This document shows, piece after piece, positions 1 to 11,562 of a stretch of DNA of 64,000 bases. The notes below the pieces were generated by a model. The model worked only from the letters and a program-made list of their open reading frames with translations. It ran no database searches and had not been told where the DNA came from. The DNA comes from Pontederia crassipes (Eukaryota > Streptophyta > Magnoliopsida > Commelinales > Pontederiaceae), in the NCBI GenBank assembly GCA_030549335.1, contig CM060187.1, positions 57,494,203 to 57,558,202 on the forward strand. The letters are read 5' to 3'. Position 1 is the first letter of the stretch. The number at the start of each line of letters is the position of its first letter. Both the position numbers and the translations under genes were made by a program.

Positions 1-233
1 TTCGCCATAATTGATTAACAATTAGACAGTGTATCTTGGAATCGATTGTCCAGATTATGATAGTCCACTTAACTCTAAATTTTTCCATCACACATTCCCA
101 CATTCATGTCAATAAGTTCGTGACTGAATCTTCCTCGGTGACATTAATGTAGATTTTAGAACAAAAGATTAAGTATAAAGCATCTGCTTCAGTAAGCTGT
201 GCATTCTGACCATACTCTGTCTTCAATTTGCAG

Positions 234-983
234 TTAGACCAAGGCCTTGGAATTGGCAGCTTGTTTCCACTATTCAACCGTCACCAGATCACTTTAACTC
301 AACAACAACAACAACAACAACAACAAAGCCTTATCCCACTAGGTGGGGTCGGCTACATGGATCATACGACGCCATTCCGCCACTAAATCACTTTAACTCG
401 CTTCATTAAATTGAAAAATGTTGAAGAAGGCATCGGCAAGCCGTCTCCACCTGTTTTGGTGTTGCATGGACATTATGGTGGTTGTGTGGGAGACCTCCCA
501 AGCTATGACGCATTCGCACTTGGAGGTTCATATTCTGTTAGAGGCTACAACATGGGAGAGCTGGGTGCCTGCAGAAACATTCTTGAGGTGAAACATTGTT
601 TCTATCATTTTTTAGGTTTCTTAACAACTAATGGAAGTTCTCTATCTACCCCTATGAGATTCCACAGAAACTATTCTGAAGAGTGGATCCTCTGGTATAT
701 TATTCTCCATAAAATTGTGACATTGGCTATTACTTTTTCTTAGTTGGCGGCAGAGCTCCGAGTCGCTATGAGGAACACTCATGTTTATCTATTTGCGGAG
801 CATGGAAAAGATCTAGGTAGTTCCAAGTATCTAAATGGCAATCCAACTGAGTTTTTCCGTCGAGTCAGACATGGCTCGTCATATGGAGCTGGCATGAAGC
901 TTGGTCTCGTGAGGGCTGAGTATGCAGTTAACCACAACTCCGGCACTGGTTCAGTCTTCTTCAGATTTGGAAAGAGATTTTGA
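234..983 (+). pseudogene. TOC75: TOC75 chloroplast outer-envelope import channel, 3' exons, coding exon interrupted by a SINE
   Basis: TOC75 is the Omp85-family beta-barrel that conducts preproteins across the chloroplast outer envelope in the TOC complex. Only the C-terminal part lies here. One exon begins after a CAG acceptor at 231-233 and ends at 587. An intron (588-743, GT-AG) follows, and the last exon is 744-983 with TGA at 981-983. The translation carries TOC75 hallmarks: LDQGLGIGSLFPLFNRHQ, then VLHGHYGGCVGDLPSYDAF, GYNMGELGACRNILE, NTHVYLFAEHGKDLGSSK and a C-terminal FFRFGKRF ending in an aromatic residue, as barrel proteins do. An 86-bp Au SINE plus its 13-bp target duplication splits the exon after residue T of HQITLT. 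The insert is 99 bp and keeps frame, but ends in TAA at 384-386, so the last 146 residues (several barrel strands) would be lost. Family identity is sure. Whether any functional product survives is unknown. Positions 1-233 are the preceding intron. Confidence 0.82.
301..386 (-). mobile_element. Au SINE, 5'-truncated, inserted in the TOC75 exon
   Basis: Read on the minus strand, this carries the conserved Au SINE 3' part (GTAGCCGACCCCACCTAGTGGG, ATAAGGCTTTG) ending in TTG repeats, which appear as a CAA run on the plus strand. It is flanked by a perfect 13-bp target duplication (ATCACTTTAACTC) at 288-300 and 387-399. Of the two, only one copy belongs to the ancestral TOC75 exon. The unblemished duplication points to a fairly recent insertion. 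Confidence 0.9.
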
Positions 984-3900
984 GGGACAGTGGAATGTAG
1001 TCTAACCATAGCGGATTTTCAACATTTTACATAGGGCGAGCCACATAAGAATTAACCGAATTTTCCATCAACTTGGATTCTATAAGTAGTTCATATTTAA
1101 GTGCTACATGTATATTAATGAGATTTATCTATATCGAACTTACTTTTGATGTTTTCCTTCTTCGACTTTCTTGTGAAAATAAGTTCGATAGAATTTGGGA
1201 ACCATGTCTTTAGAGAGTTGTAAAACCTTGAAAGACCAATGGTAATAACATGGAGCACATAAATAGCTATTACAAACATGTTGACATGTAGTATTAGAGA
1301 GCTCTAAACCTGCATGTTGATTTGTAGGATGCAGGAAACTTTAGATATGCATTTTTCTAGCGTTACCCTGTTCATTTCAATTCCTTTCTATGATATTATA
1401 ATCCGTGTGATGGTTAGGTAAATGATTATCCCCTGCGTGATGCGCATCTTGATACGTAAAGGGAAGTTTTGAGATTAAACATTGATGCTTTTGATTTTTA
1501 AATTTGTTGTTACAGATCAACGTTCTCGTGGAGCAATTTATGTTAATTCTTGGTTTGTGTTTTTGACAATCTTGATATTGTTTTGTAAGACTTATGGGTT
1601 CGATTAAGAGATTATTCACGTCCGAAGAGAATAGTTACATATAAATTAGTCATTCAATCTTGAATCATTAGAATATATCTTCCTCTTTGGCACAAACAAC
1701 CATTGACGACAAAGCAATCAAATAACTATTAGATTTTAGCAAATGGTGATTTATGACAAAATCAAATATAACGATTGAACGACTAAAATAACCAAAAATG
1801 TTTGACAAATACAACGTCTGAATTAATAAATGTGGAATTATTTAAAATACAGATAATAGTTTGAGTTAACGTATGCATTCCAAATCAAAATAATTTATAT
1901 TATAACAAATATAATTTAAGAATACTAAATATTATAATAAAGTTAATTGCCATTTAATTTATTAATATTTTAGCCAATTTTTTTTTAAAAAATAAATATT
2001 TGCAAGTTAATAAAATATTAATAAATAAAGTTCGACTTCTATTACAAACAACAATTTCATCATACAAATAATGATTAATAATGAAATATTCGTAAGAGCA
2101 TATTTAAAAACAAATTTATATACGCTAGTCATTACCTCAAAATGTTAGTCCTTCAACCATCTCATATTAGTCCTTCAAATATTTCAAAAAATGCTACACC
2201 TGAGATGTTTGGTGCTATACAAAAAAAAATAATAATAAACGTTTTGACTTGATCAATGCCTTATAAAATTTATTTGATCACTAATTCTTGAGCTTTCCTT
2301 TTCCTCCTCCTTGAATTGTTTATGTAGGTCTATTTGAAATTCGAATTCAAGTTAATAAGACAATAAAGCTTCCTTCTTTAAATGTTTCACATTTCATATT
2401 TAAGTTATATTATAAATGCCATGCATTCATGCAAGACTTGCTAAAAGAGGCAAAATAGCAAGTTATCGTATTGATAGTATTCTTCAAATTTGAAGTTTTT
2501 TTCCTCGGATCTGAGATTACGTAAGCAAATAATTAATTGACAAAAAAAATATTTGTTAGAAAACGAACAATTGTAAGATAGGTGATTTAGGGCATTACTT
2601 ATACTTAATATAATGTTATACAAAACGAATCACAAGTTAGGATAACGTGATATTAAAATGAAAAAAAAAAATGAAGGTGTCCCTTCTTTACTCATGTTCC
2701 TTTCATCTTTTTAGTCATTGGATTAAAAACTCATAAATTATATTTGATTTCTTTTCTTTAAAATGTTTTTAATCTAATTTATAAATTTTGATGAATAAAA
2801 AAAGAGAAAACACAATGTCCATTTTCAACAGGGTTGGCACCGAGCTACAAATTTGAAAAATCATACTCTTTTTCAAATATGAACTAACCTAATCAAGATT
2901 TCCTTCATCTTTCTCCCCACCAAAATTTCAATATTATAAATTGTATAAAAGAATATAAACTTTTGCTTTGATCTTAAATTCAGCTTCGACTTTTATTATT
3001 ATTATTTTTGTGTGTGTAAATAAAAGATGATCTTTTAAATTGGTTGCGAAGGTAACTTATTATCCTGTTTTTTATTAAAAATATTAAATAATAATTCAAC
3101 AATTTTTCACGTAAATTAGTGGATGATATATTATGAACATTTAAAATTTAAAATCATTCAAAATTACTATTTTATCATTTTATTTTATGAAAGTTTATCG
3201 TTCTATAAAATCAATCAAACGTTAACCTATATAAATTTTGAAATAACATTATATTATGTAGCAAAGTGAAACAATGCTAAGCTGGCAAGTTAGTATTTGA
3301 TTTATATACGTAAAAATTATTTAATCAGTATCCAAGAATCTTATTTTATGGAATTATATATAACATGAATGGTAGACACATGCAAAGTCTCGTGCTAAAG
3401 AATGTGGAGGCTCGTGTCATCTTTAAGATAAAATAGCCTTGAATTATAGTTAACTTAAAGGTTTGTGACTTTTTCATAGAAGTAAAAATTTAAACTAAAT
3501 ATACGATCAAAGCAAAGGTTTGTACTTATTTTATATAATTCACTCTTTTATTTTCACTTCAGTTTGTGATTGAAATAAATGAACAAATTTCTTTTCTTCC
3601 TAAGACGGGAAACTATCAATTACATAGTTTAATATTATTAATTAAAATGATGAAAAGAAAAGAAAAATAGTGATATATATTTTTACATTCAAACTAGGGA
3701 AATATATTGTGGTTAACATAAATTTAGATAGTATCTTAATATACTTAATATAATTCAAAATTACATAATTATGTTATAATTCTTAATTGTAACTTTTGTT
3801 AGTTTAACATGCTGACTATTAGAAACTATCTTTTAGCTCAGAAAGTTGTTATGCATCTAAGGTAAAAAAATATTTAAAGGCTTTCCTAGTTTAACAATGA

Positions 3901-5704
3901 TTTAGCATACCAAACTTTTGTCTTTAATATTATGTTTGTTATTGATACCCATGTAACGGTTCTTAGATAATTAATTTGAAAGTTGTGCAAATAAAGGAAA
4001 TGTGTGAATAAATGGTTAAAATAACCATCTTACAGGTCAGATTTTTAGGCAATCAAGTTTGATTACAATTGAAGTTTTAATATATATTTTTTAAATAATT
4101 ACATAAATAAGACAATAAAGAAAAAAATAGATTGAATATTAATTGATAAAATAATTTTAACAGAACTCATGTGATGATGAGTCATTAATCAACTTAATAA
4201 AAAATAATAAAAATAATTATATAAAACATAATGATATGTGATGATGATGTATGAGTTATTCTTATTCTGATAAGTGATAATAAACAATAACTATTTCATC
4301 ATAAATACTTAAATAGAGAATAAAAGTGTAATATTCATTATAGTATATTTCCAATTGGGTAGCAATGTTTACTCTGAGCCATTTCAACCATTAAGCCTTA
4401 AAGTTATGTTTACTTTTAGGTTAAAAAATTAGTTACATTGTAGAGTGAGGACCAAACATTAAGTGAGAGAATGATAAAAAATTGGAAAATAATTATATTG
4501 TTTATATGCTAGAATAAATAATACAAAATGATGATTTTGTGATTGAAATTAAATCTAATAAATTAATATGGAATCCCATAAAAATTGGATCTCAATCATA
4601 CAATCATATAAAATTTGGTTCCACGCTAGCTACCTAACCTATAGTATATTTTTTTGTATGCCAATTTGGGAAATAAGTAATTGCAATGCACAAAATAAAA
4701 TAAATGTAAGAGAGACAAATTTAAATAATATTGGAATATTTATGATAAAATATAATGTCATTGTATTTTTGTGATGGCATATTATTATTGACTTAAATAA
4801 AAGTAATTGTTTAAGGATGATCGTTTCTTTTCTTTTCTTTTCATGATAGAGGTGATATTACAAGTAAAATAGAAAACAAAATGAAAAAAAACTAGAACAA
4901 GAAAATATAAATACAATGATGAAAAGGTATAGCACTACTGCTAATTACAAAACTACCAGTAAGGAAATATATATAGGAAAAATATTAATGTGCGAACAAA
5001 AAGTTGTGTCTGCACCATGGGTACATACATATATATATAAGAAACTTGGATCATCACTTTTTTTTTTCAAGTTGAATATCCCGCATAAGTTGTCAGCCTC
5101 TGCATATTATTTATGTCTGTACGCAAGATGAATACAAATTAAAAAAGACCATGCATGCAAGCGAATGCCACTTGTTTATACATGTGAGGCTGACTTTGGA
5201 TGCACCCTACAAAGACTCAAATGTTTTGCCTTCACTCTAGGTGAGGTTAACATTTTATCAATGTTTTCAAATTAGACCGGATCAGATCAGTTATCGAGTC
5301 ATAGTTAAACTGATTCGATCAAATTTTATTAAACTAATATTTATATTAATTATATATATATCATAATTAATATTTAGATAATATATCATACTACTATTAC
5401 TAGTAATAAATTAATATAAAACTCTAATTTATTATATTCTATAAATTTAAACTATCCAAAATTATATGATTAGTACATTATTGTATTTTTTATTATTTAT
5501 ATAACATTTTTGTGATGTTATATAAAATATAATTCACTTTTGAAATTTTTTTCTTTTATTTATTTTCATTTACTCTTTTTATTGTTTATTACCCCATATT
5601 TGTTCCTTTTTTGTTTTCATTTTTGCCATAATTGTTCCTTTTCTTTTTTCCAAATTTATTAATTTTATAATTACTTATTATATTTTAAAAGTTAATACTT
5701 ACTC

Positions 5705-5752
<48 letters not shown>
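5705..5752. repeat. (ATT)n microsatellite
   Basis: About sixteen uninterrupted ATT units in intergenic DNA. Confidence 0.97.
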
Positions 5753-5753
<1 letters not shown>

Positions 5754-6149
5754 GAATTCTAATGGTAGGCATATTAATATATTTTATCACAAATCACTGT
5801 TAATTTTTTATTATGTTTTTTAGTTTATTTTTAGGTCAATACATAATTACATATATTTTTAGCTGGTCAACTCACATAATTTCAAAATTTTCTCACCTAA
5901 TCATCTCCCCTAATCATTCCTTTTCTTCAATTACCATTTTTCTTCTTATTAATTATCTTCCTGTATTTATTTTCCCCTTTCTATTTTCTTTTAATCCCTG
6001 ATTATTTCTTTCCTTAAATTTTTTTTTAATGGCTGACCGACTTACAAATTGTGATGGACGATATTCCTCTCCCGAATATCGTTCATCTTTTACAAAATGA
6101 TGTATCAGATTTTTATATTAACAGATAAGTAATCTCTTTTTAAAAAAAA

Positions 6150-6167
6150 ACACACACACACACACAA
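6150..6167. repeat. (CA)n microsatellite
   Basis: About nine CA units directly after a run of A, 420 bp upstream of the thaumatin-like gene. Confidence 0.95.
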
Positions 6168-6299
6168 AATTCTGACTAGACCTAAACCATTTTTCAAAAG
6201 AGTAAATAAATTCATACGACATCCTTCAAATGTTCAAACTTCCGCAATTGAGTTCGGATGTCGAGCCTTGGCGCGGCTTAATTCACAAAGCGCAAGAGA

Positions 6300-6306
6300 A
6301 GCCGCC
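6300..6306 (+). promoter_or_regulatory. GCC box (AGCCGCC), ethylene-response type
   Basis: Exact AGCCGCC core, the binding site of ERF transcription factors, often present in promoters of PR genes. It lies about 64 bp upstream of a TATA-like motif and about 270 bp upstream of the thaumatin-like ATG, a typical position. Whether it functions is inferred from motif and position only. Confidence 0.55.
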
Positions 6307-6369
6307 AACTTATCAAGTAAAATTCTAACAAAAAGACAATAAAAACAGAACAAGGCGACGGAAGAAAAA

Positions 6370-6377
6370 TATATAAT
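6370..6377 (+). promoter_or_regulatory. TATA-like box of the thaumatin-like gene
   Basis: TATATAAT, about 200 bp before the ATG at 6572. A start site about 30 bp downstream would give a 5' leader of about 170 bases, containing a short CTAGTA tandem near 6486-6505. Confidence 0.5.
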
Positions 6378-6571
6378 TACGCAAAACATCATGGAGGCAT
6401 GCACTCTTCAAATAACCGTCTTCGTGCAGGTAGTTGGATCACCACTCCATGATGCCTGAATCCAAGGAGTCAAACTAGTCCCACTACTAGTACTAGTACT
6501 AGTACTACTACCACTCTCCTCCTCCATTCTTCCTGCCTGAAGCATCCAATTAATCCATCCACAGCACAACA

Positions 6572-7430
6572 ATGAAGGGAAGGACCCCGCTGGCACTGCA
6601 CCTGTTGATGTGCCTCTGCCTTTGTTCGTCCATTTCATCGTCAAGTATGTTCAATCAATCTCTTCTTCGTTCCTCTCGTGAATATTTGAATACCTTAGAA
6701 TATCTACGATTCCATCTCTTCCTAGTTTTTTTTTTCTTTTTCTGCTGCAGATGCTGTCCAACTCATTCTGTTTAACAACTGCGGGTACAGCGTGTGGCCC
6801 GGGGTCATCGGCAACAGAGACCACATCTCCCCGAGCGACGGCGGCTTCCACCTCGGCGTGCATCAGGAGGCCGTCCTGGACGTGCCGAACGGGTGGTCGG
6901 GAAGGATATGGGGGAGGAGAGGCTGCTGCTTCGACGGAGAAGGCAAGGGCTCCTGCGAGACAGGCGACTGCGAAGGGCTGCTGCGCTGCGGGAAGACGTC
7001 CGGCAAACCGCCGGCGACCGTGGTCGAGATGGCGTTCGGTTCCTCGAGCAGGTCGCCGGTTCACTTCTACGACGTGAGCCTGGTCGACGGGTTCAACCTT
7101 CCGGTCAGAATGACGCCGGTCGGAGACGGGATCGGATGCGGGGTCGCGGGCTGCGAAGCCGACTTGAACAGTTACTGCCCTTCGAGGTTCGAAGTGCGGC
7201 TGCAAGGGAGGATTGTGGGATGCAGGAGCGCATGCCAAGCTCTGAGGACGGACAGGTACTGCTGCACGGGGGAGTACAGCTCGCAGGAGCGGTGCAAGCC
7301 GACGCTGTTCTCCCACCTCTTCAAGGTCATATGCCCTCGAGCCTACAGCTTCCCTTACGATTACGCGACGAGTCAGAAAGCATGCAAGGCGTCCCACTAC
7401 CTCATCACCTTTTGCCCCTTTCCATTCTGA
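6572..7430 (+). CDS. Thaumatin-like protein (PR-5 family)
   Basis: A secreted defence-type protein of 250 residues in two exons: 6572-6644 and 6751-7430. The intron at 6645-6750 (GT-AG) splits codon 25, the usual site in the family. Residues 1 to about 26 form a hydrophobic signal peptide rich in Leu and Cys. The mature part starts [16 protein letters not shown] and carries the thaumatin signature [17 protein letters not shown], the acidic-cleft residues in VVEMAFG and [11 protein letters not shown], and ends [10 protein letters not shown]. Mature cysteines number 17 by my count, against the usual 16. The extra one is in RRGCCFDG, where most relatives have a single Cys. The family includes beta-glucan binders and antifungal proteins acting in the apoplast or cell wall. 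The GCC box upstream fits ethylene or pathogen induction. The specific target is not predictable from sequence. Confidence 0.95.
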
Positions 7431-9763
7431 GAAATGGAGCTCGGACTTGTGACTACAGTTGGAAGTCCATTCATTTGATTTAGGGACCATACAACTTTGT
7501 AGTTCCAAGAGTTCTTGTGCTGTGCTCCGTTGCAGATTAGATTTCCTATCCTGGTGGTAGACATGAAATTTGTTCCTGCTTGATTCGAATAAACATTACT
7601 ATTTTGTTAGCTTCATCCACTCTTTGTGCAAATTTGTGCCTCTCTGGGATCTCTACCCTGTGATAATTAAAATCCGACTGAATCAATTGGCGGTTAGTTT
7701 AATTCACCTCACTCTTGAAAGTAAATTGTATTCACCCAGAATGGATATAGAAGAATAGGAAAAGGAAGATACATAATGAAAAAAGATGATAGATGTGGCA
7801 GTAAATGCACATTGTTCTTTTTTTCTTTTTCGAAAGGCACTTGACAATCAGTTAATTCGAGAAAATCTTGCAGCATGAACAAGAATAAATAAACGAAAGT
7901 AAACGCTTGACGATCAATTGATTTAAGCTAATCAACGAACACGCCTTTACAAATGAACATAGCATGCCTTTCATGTTTCGAACATCACAAAACAGCCAAA
8001 ACATTTGTGCAAAACACAACCAACTACAATAGTCAACCAAGAAAATGACATTTTTATTACGAAGGATTTTCGAATGAATGGGACTTGTACTCCTTTAGCA
8101 TTTAATTTTACCTTCAGCGTTCCTATACTCATCAGAGAAAGTAAACCCTATTATATTTGTCATATAACAGAAGCAAGCAAGATCCCCTTACGTTGTATTT
8201 GAAGAAAGCAACTCCCCCTCATTCTCGAGGTCCATTAAGAGCACTCGTGAAATTGTCAAGGCCATTGCTCTGTAAGCATTCTATCTAAAACAAGGTTGCA
8301 ACTGAGATTATCGCACACAGAAACCTTCCCTGCAAAACGATCGATGCACTGACCATATTATGTCCATCAAAAAAAGGAAGTTACAAGGTCAAATTCAGAG
8401 AGCTGCTGTTAAAAAGATATTTATGTTTACTGCTCCACCTTGTGAAATGAATTCACGTCTTAAATTAAATTAGTCATTCAAAATAACAGCAACTGCAAGT
8501 CAAATATGTACATATCTGTATAAAGTTGAAGCAGAAAAATTGTCAAGGATTCCCCGATCAGATATGCCCCTCCTCCATTTATGATCCAAAACAAGATAGA
8601 TTCATCGCATCATCTGAATAGTTGCACATAAATTGATCTTTTTTTCTTTTCACGAAGTAATAATAGTATGCAGCGGTCAAAACAATTCCTTTGGTCACTT
8701 CCGTTTCAAAATGGCATATAACAATTTACACAGAAAAATGAAGTAGCATATGTCAAATTTCCTCTAAAAGAAAAGCATGTCAAAATTATGCTTTCAGAGG
8801 GGTTCAGACGAATTGATCTCTGCTCCACAATCCTCATGCAGTCACGCCTTTTATGGCAATCAGTTGTCTGTTCCATCCAAAGTTATTATGTGACACTATT
8901 TACATCCATCATACTACTTCAGGATTTGACTGACCATTCTCAGATTTATGGATAAGGTGTCCTTGAGTACTGCACAAGTACGTCTATATACAACAACACG
9001 GCATTCCACAGATGAAATTCATCTCTGCAGGGACAAAGTCTTCAGCCAAAAGGCAGCATCACAAAAAAATATTAACTTTTTCCAACAAAAAAATTATTTA
9101 ACCTTTGTATAGAATCTATTTAAATTGAGGAATCTCTTGTATGCATATCATCATTAACCCTTTTTTTCACTTAATCCAGATTCTGTGGCTTGTCGAACAA
9201 GAAAGCATAGACCATTTGAGTACTACAATGCACTGTTCTACTTCAATCTTATCATAGTAATCTTTCAAGGTCAGATTAGAAAAAAAGATCACAGTAGTAG
9301 AACCGAGAAACTACACTCCCTAAAAAAGAAACTAAATATATTGTATGTTATAATCATACTTAATACTGCACACCATTAGACTGGAGAACTGAATCATTGC
9401 ACGTATTATACATGTGAAACAATGCAAGACAAAACATGGAAAAACTTAATATAGAGATATTGCACTTGCGAGACAACACAACATATAGAAAGATTCAAAG
9501 TCAACACTAAGATTTAGGGAGCTAGAGTAAAGAATGTTTACATCTGATAACTAGTTATGCATTATGATAGAAATCTGAGGAGATATTTCCAAGAGGATAA
9601 TGATTTGGTACCACCTTCAATTCTAGTTTAGAATGTCTACAACTAGTTGCTTTGAAACTTCTATGTTGGTGATTCAGTCACAAACGCATATCAAAATATC
9701 GATAACTGAAATGTTAAAAATGACAGACAACAGGAGTTTAAACTACTGCAATATTTGTTACAA

Positions 9764-9954
9764 CAACAACAACAAACAACAACAAAGCCTTATCCCACTA
9801 GGTGGGGTCGGCTACATGGATCATACGACGCCATTCCTATATTCGTTGATCCATGTTCATAAGATTCGACATGATTTTATGCTGGCTGTCGGGGCCTAAC
9901 ACAACCCTCCTCCTTTATCCGGGCTTGGGACCGGCTATAAAATATAGGCGGAGT
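9764..9954 (-). mobile_element. Au SINE, apparently full length
   Basis: A 191-bp tRNA-derived SINE read on the minus strand. Its 5' half contains AGCCGGTCCCAAGCCCGGAT, its 3' half the conserved CCGACCCCACCTAGTGGGAT followed by AAGGCTTTG and TTG repeats. A perfect 17-bp target duplication (TGCAATATTTGTTACAA) lies at 9747-9763 and 9955-9971. Matching flanks and near-consensus body suggest a young copy. Confidence 0.93.
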
Positions 9955-10978
9955 TGCAATATTTGTTACAAGATACGTAAAATGTTCCTTCTCAAAAATC
10001 AAATAGAAAGGTAGAATGTTAGCTTTCTTTTTCCTTTATTTTTGTTTGGAAGTGAAAAAGATTACTAGAGGTTACCAACGATCATCCATGTGAAGTACAT
10101 AGAAAATGAACATACAGAATGTTAACCAGGACGGATAAGAGTCATCAATACAAGTGCACTCTGGAAACCCAACTTATTAACTGCATTAAGCACAAGCAAT
10201 GATTATGACAAAAAAACACAAGATAATCTGAAAATACAAGTGAAGAAATAACTGTTGCTAAAATATCCACTGGTCTAATCAAAAGGATTAGTTGTCCAGA
10301 TCGAAACTACTGTAAAAAAGTCCATGAGCACTACATGATTGGTTTTAACGCTACCACACAGACTAGTTCTGGTGTCAAAATTTTTTATATTTCCAGAAAT
10401 TGTCGATCAATGAAATTTCTAGAAAATTTGTGTCACTGAAAACAGAACATCACAAAGTTCAACCCCTCTCAATTTAGGTCAGTAGAGTAATCAAGAATAT
10501 TGTCACCTACAATAGAACATATGTTGTATGTAATATTCCGACGTTAAACAAACTCCAAAAGCAAATTACGGATGATGAAAAAATTGCATTTCAATCAAAG
10601 AATGAAGCTAAATTTTGAGCCATTAATTAATTACAATCATGTACAGTTTGATTAAATAATGAAGTTGGTATCTCCATTTTGATGAGAACTCAGCACTCGA
10701 ATGTGATAAGTCAGCTAAAAAACTTGTGATGAAGACACTTTAATATCGAAATAGTTTGATGCAAAAACATAGTTAATTTACACAGCATAGTTTAAAGTGT
10801 TCTATGCCTTGTGTTACCAGAAGATCTTACACTTTTTTTTTAACTAAGATTACATGTAACTTTAGTCAATTGAAGAACACTCATACAACATTGAAGAGTT
10901 CTAGATTTCACAATCTAGTTCAGCAATTGTCTCTAAAGAGATAAGCCACAGAAACCAACAAACAGTCAATTTTGATCA

Positions 10979-11075
10979 GTGATCTCATGAACATGGATCA
11001 ACGAATTGGCGTCGTATGATCCATGTAGCCGACCCCACCTAGTGGGATAAGGCTTTGTTGTTGTTGTTGTTGTTG
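10979..11075 (+). mobile_element. Au SINE, 5'-truncated, opposite orientation
   Basis: Begins inside the element (CATGAACATGGATCAACGAA), continues through the same conserved CCGACCCCACCTAGTGGGAT block and ends in TTG repeats. A short candidate target duplication TTGATCA occurs at 10972-10978 and 11073-11079, overlapping the TTG tail. It lies 1.0 kb from the full-length copy and in the opposite orientation. Confidence 0.85.
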
Positions 11076-11562
11076 ATCAAATATAAAAAAAAAAAGCATG
11101 CGCAAATAAAGACAAATTTAGACCTGAACACTGTACAGTTCCCTAATCTTACAGAACATGCTAACTTATATACACAGCACAGTATATATTAAATAAAATG
11201 ACACAAGAAATACTAACAATGCTGTAAGCTTTCAGAAGGTTGAAAGATATCAGAATTATTTTTAACTTTGTCAATACTTATGACTTCAAAATGGAAACAG
11301 CGTTGGCATCGCAGAGATTTGTCCTACTATCAGCAAAATTGATTACCCAGGATTAAAATCCTGGACCACTGCTTTTTTTACTCTCTTTGTAATTGAAGCA
11401 AAAGTCTTAAAATCTGACAACAAATTAAAAAAAATGATTTCATGCATTTAAACAAGATCTGCAAGAAGAAGTGGATAAAGTAGCATATCAATCCATAATT
11501 ATGTTATGAGAAATGAGATAGGACTACGAAACCTGTCCTTATTCAAGTAAATTTGTTCTATA

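Larger units (their letters stand above)
984..6299. other. AT-rich intergenic DNA, no gene recognised
   Basis: About 5.3 kb of strongly AT-rich sequence between TOC75 and the thaumatin-like gene. The open frames here are short, lack family resemblance and have no plausible splice context. Some segments (for example 4370-4800 and 5260-5460) look like decayed dispersed repeats, but I could not define ends or target duplications. Confidence 0.6.
7431..11562. other. Stretch without recognised coding sequence; possible LUX 3' UTR intron or non-coding transcript
   Basis: Over 4 kb without a protein I can recognise. The base composition looks milder and more intron-like than the very AT-rich intergenic DNA elsewhere. 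A donor-like AG|GTTTCG (minus strand) sits just downstream of the LUX stop. Two Au SINEs lie inside (9764-9954 and 10979-11075). This may be a long 3' UTR intron of LUX or a non-coding RNA, but nothing in the sequence proves it. Confidence 0.35.

Noticed and set aside
744-983. Independent small gene of 79 codons
   Set aside because: It is the last exon of TOC75: it follows a GT-AG intron in frame, and it has no ATG at its start.
6651-7508. Long minus-strand open frame of 285 codons over the thaumatin-like gene
   Set aside because: It is antisense to a clear spliced gene, overlaps its conserved exon fully and shows no family resemblance; GC-rich coding DNA often leaves such shadows.
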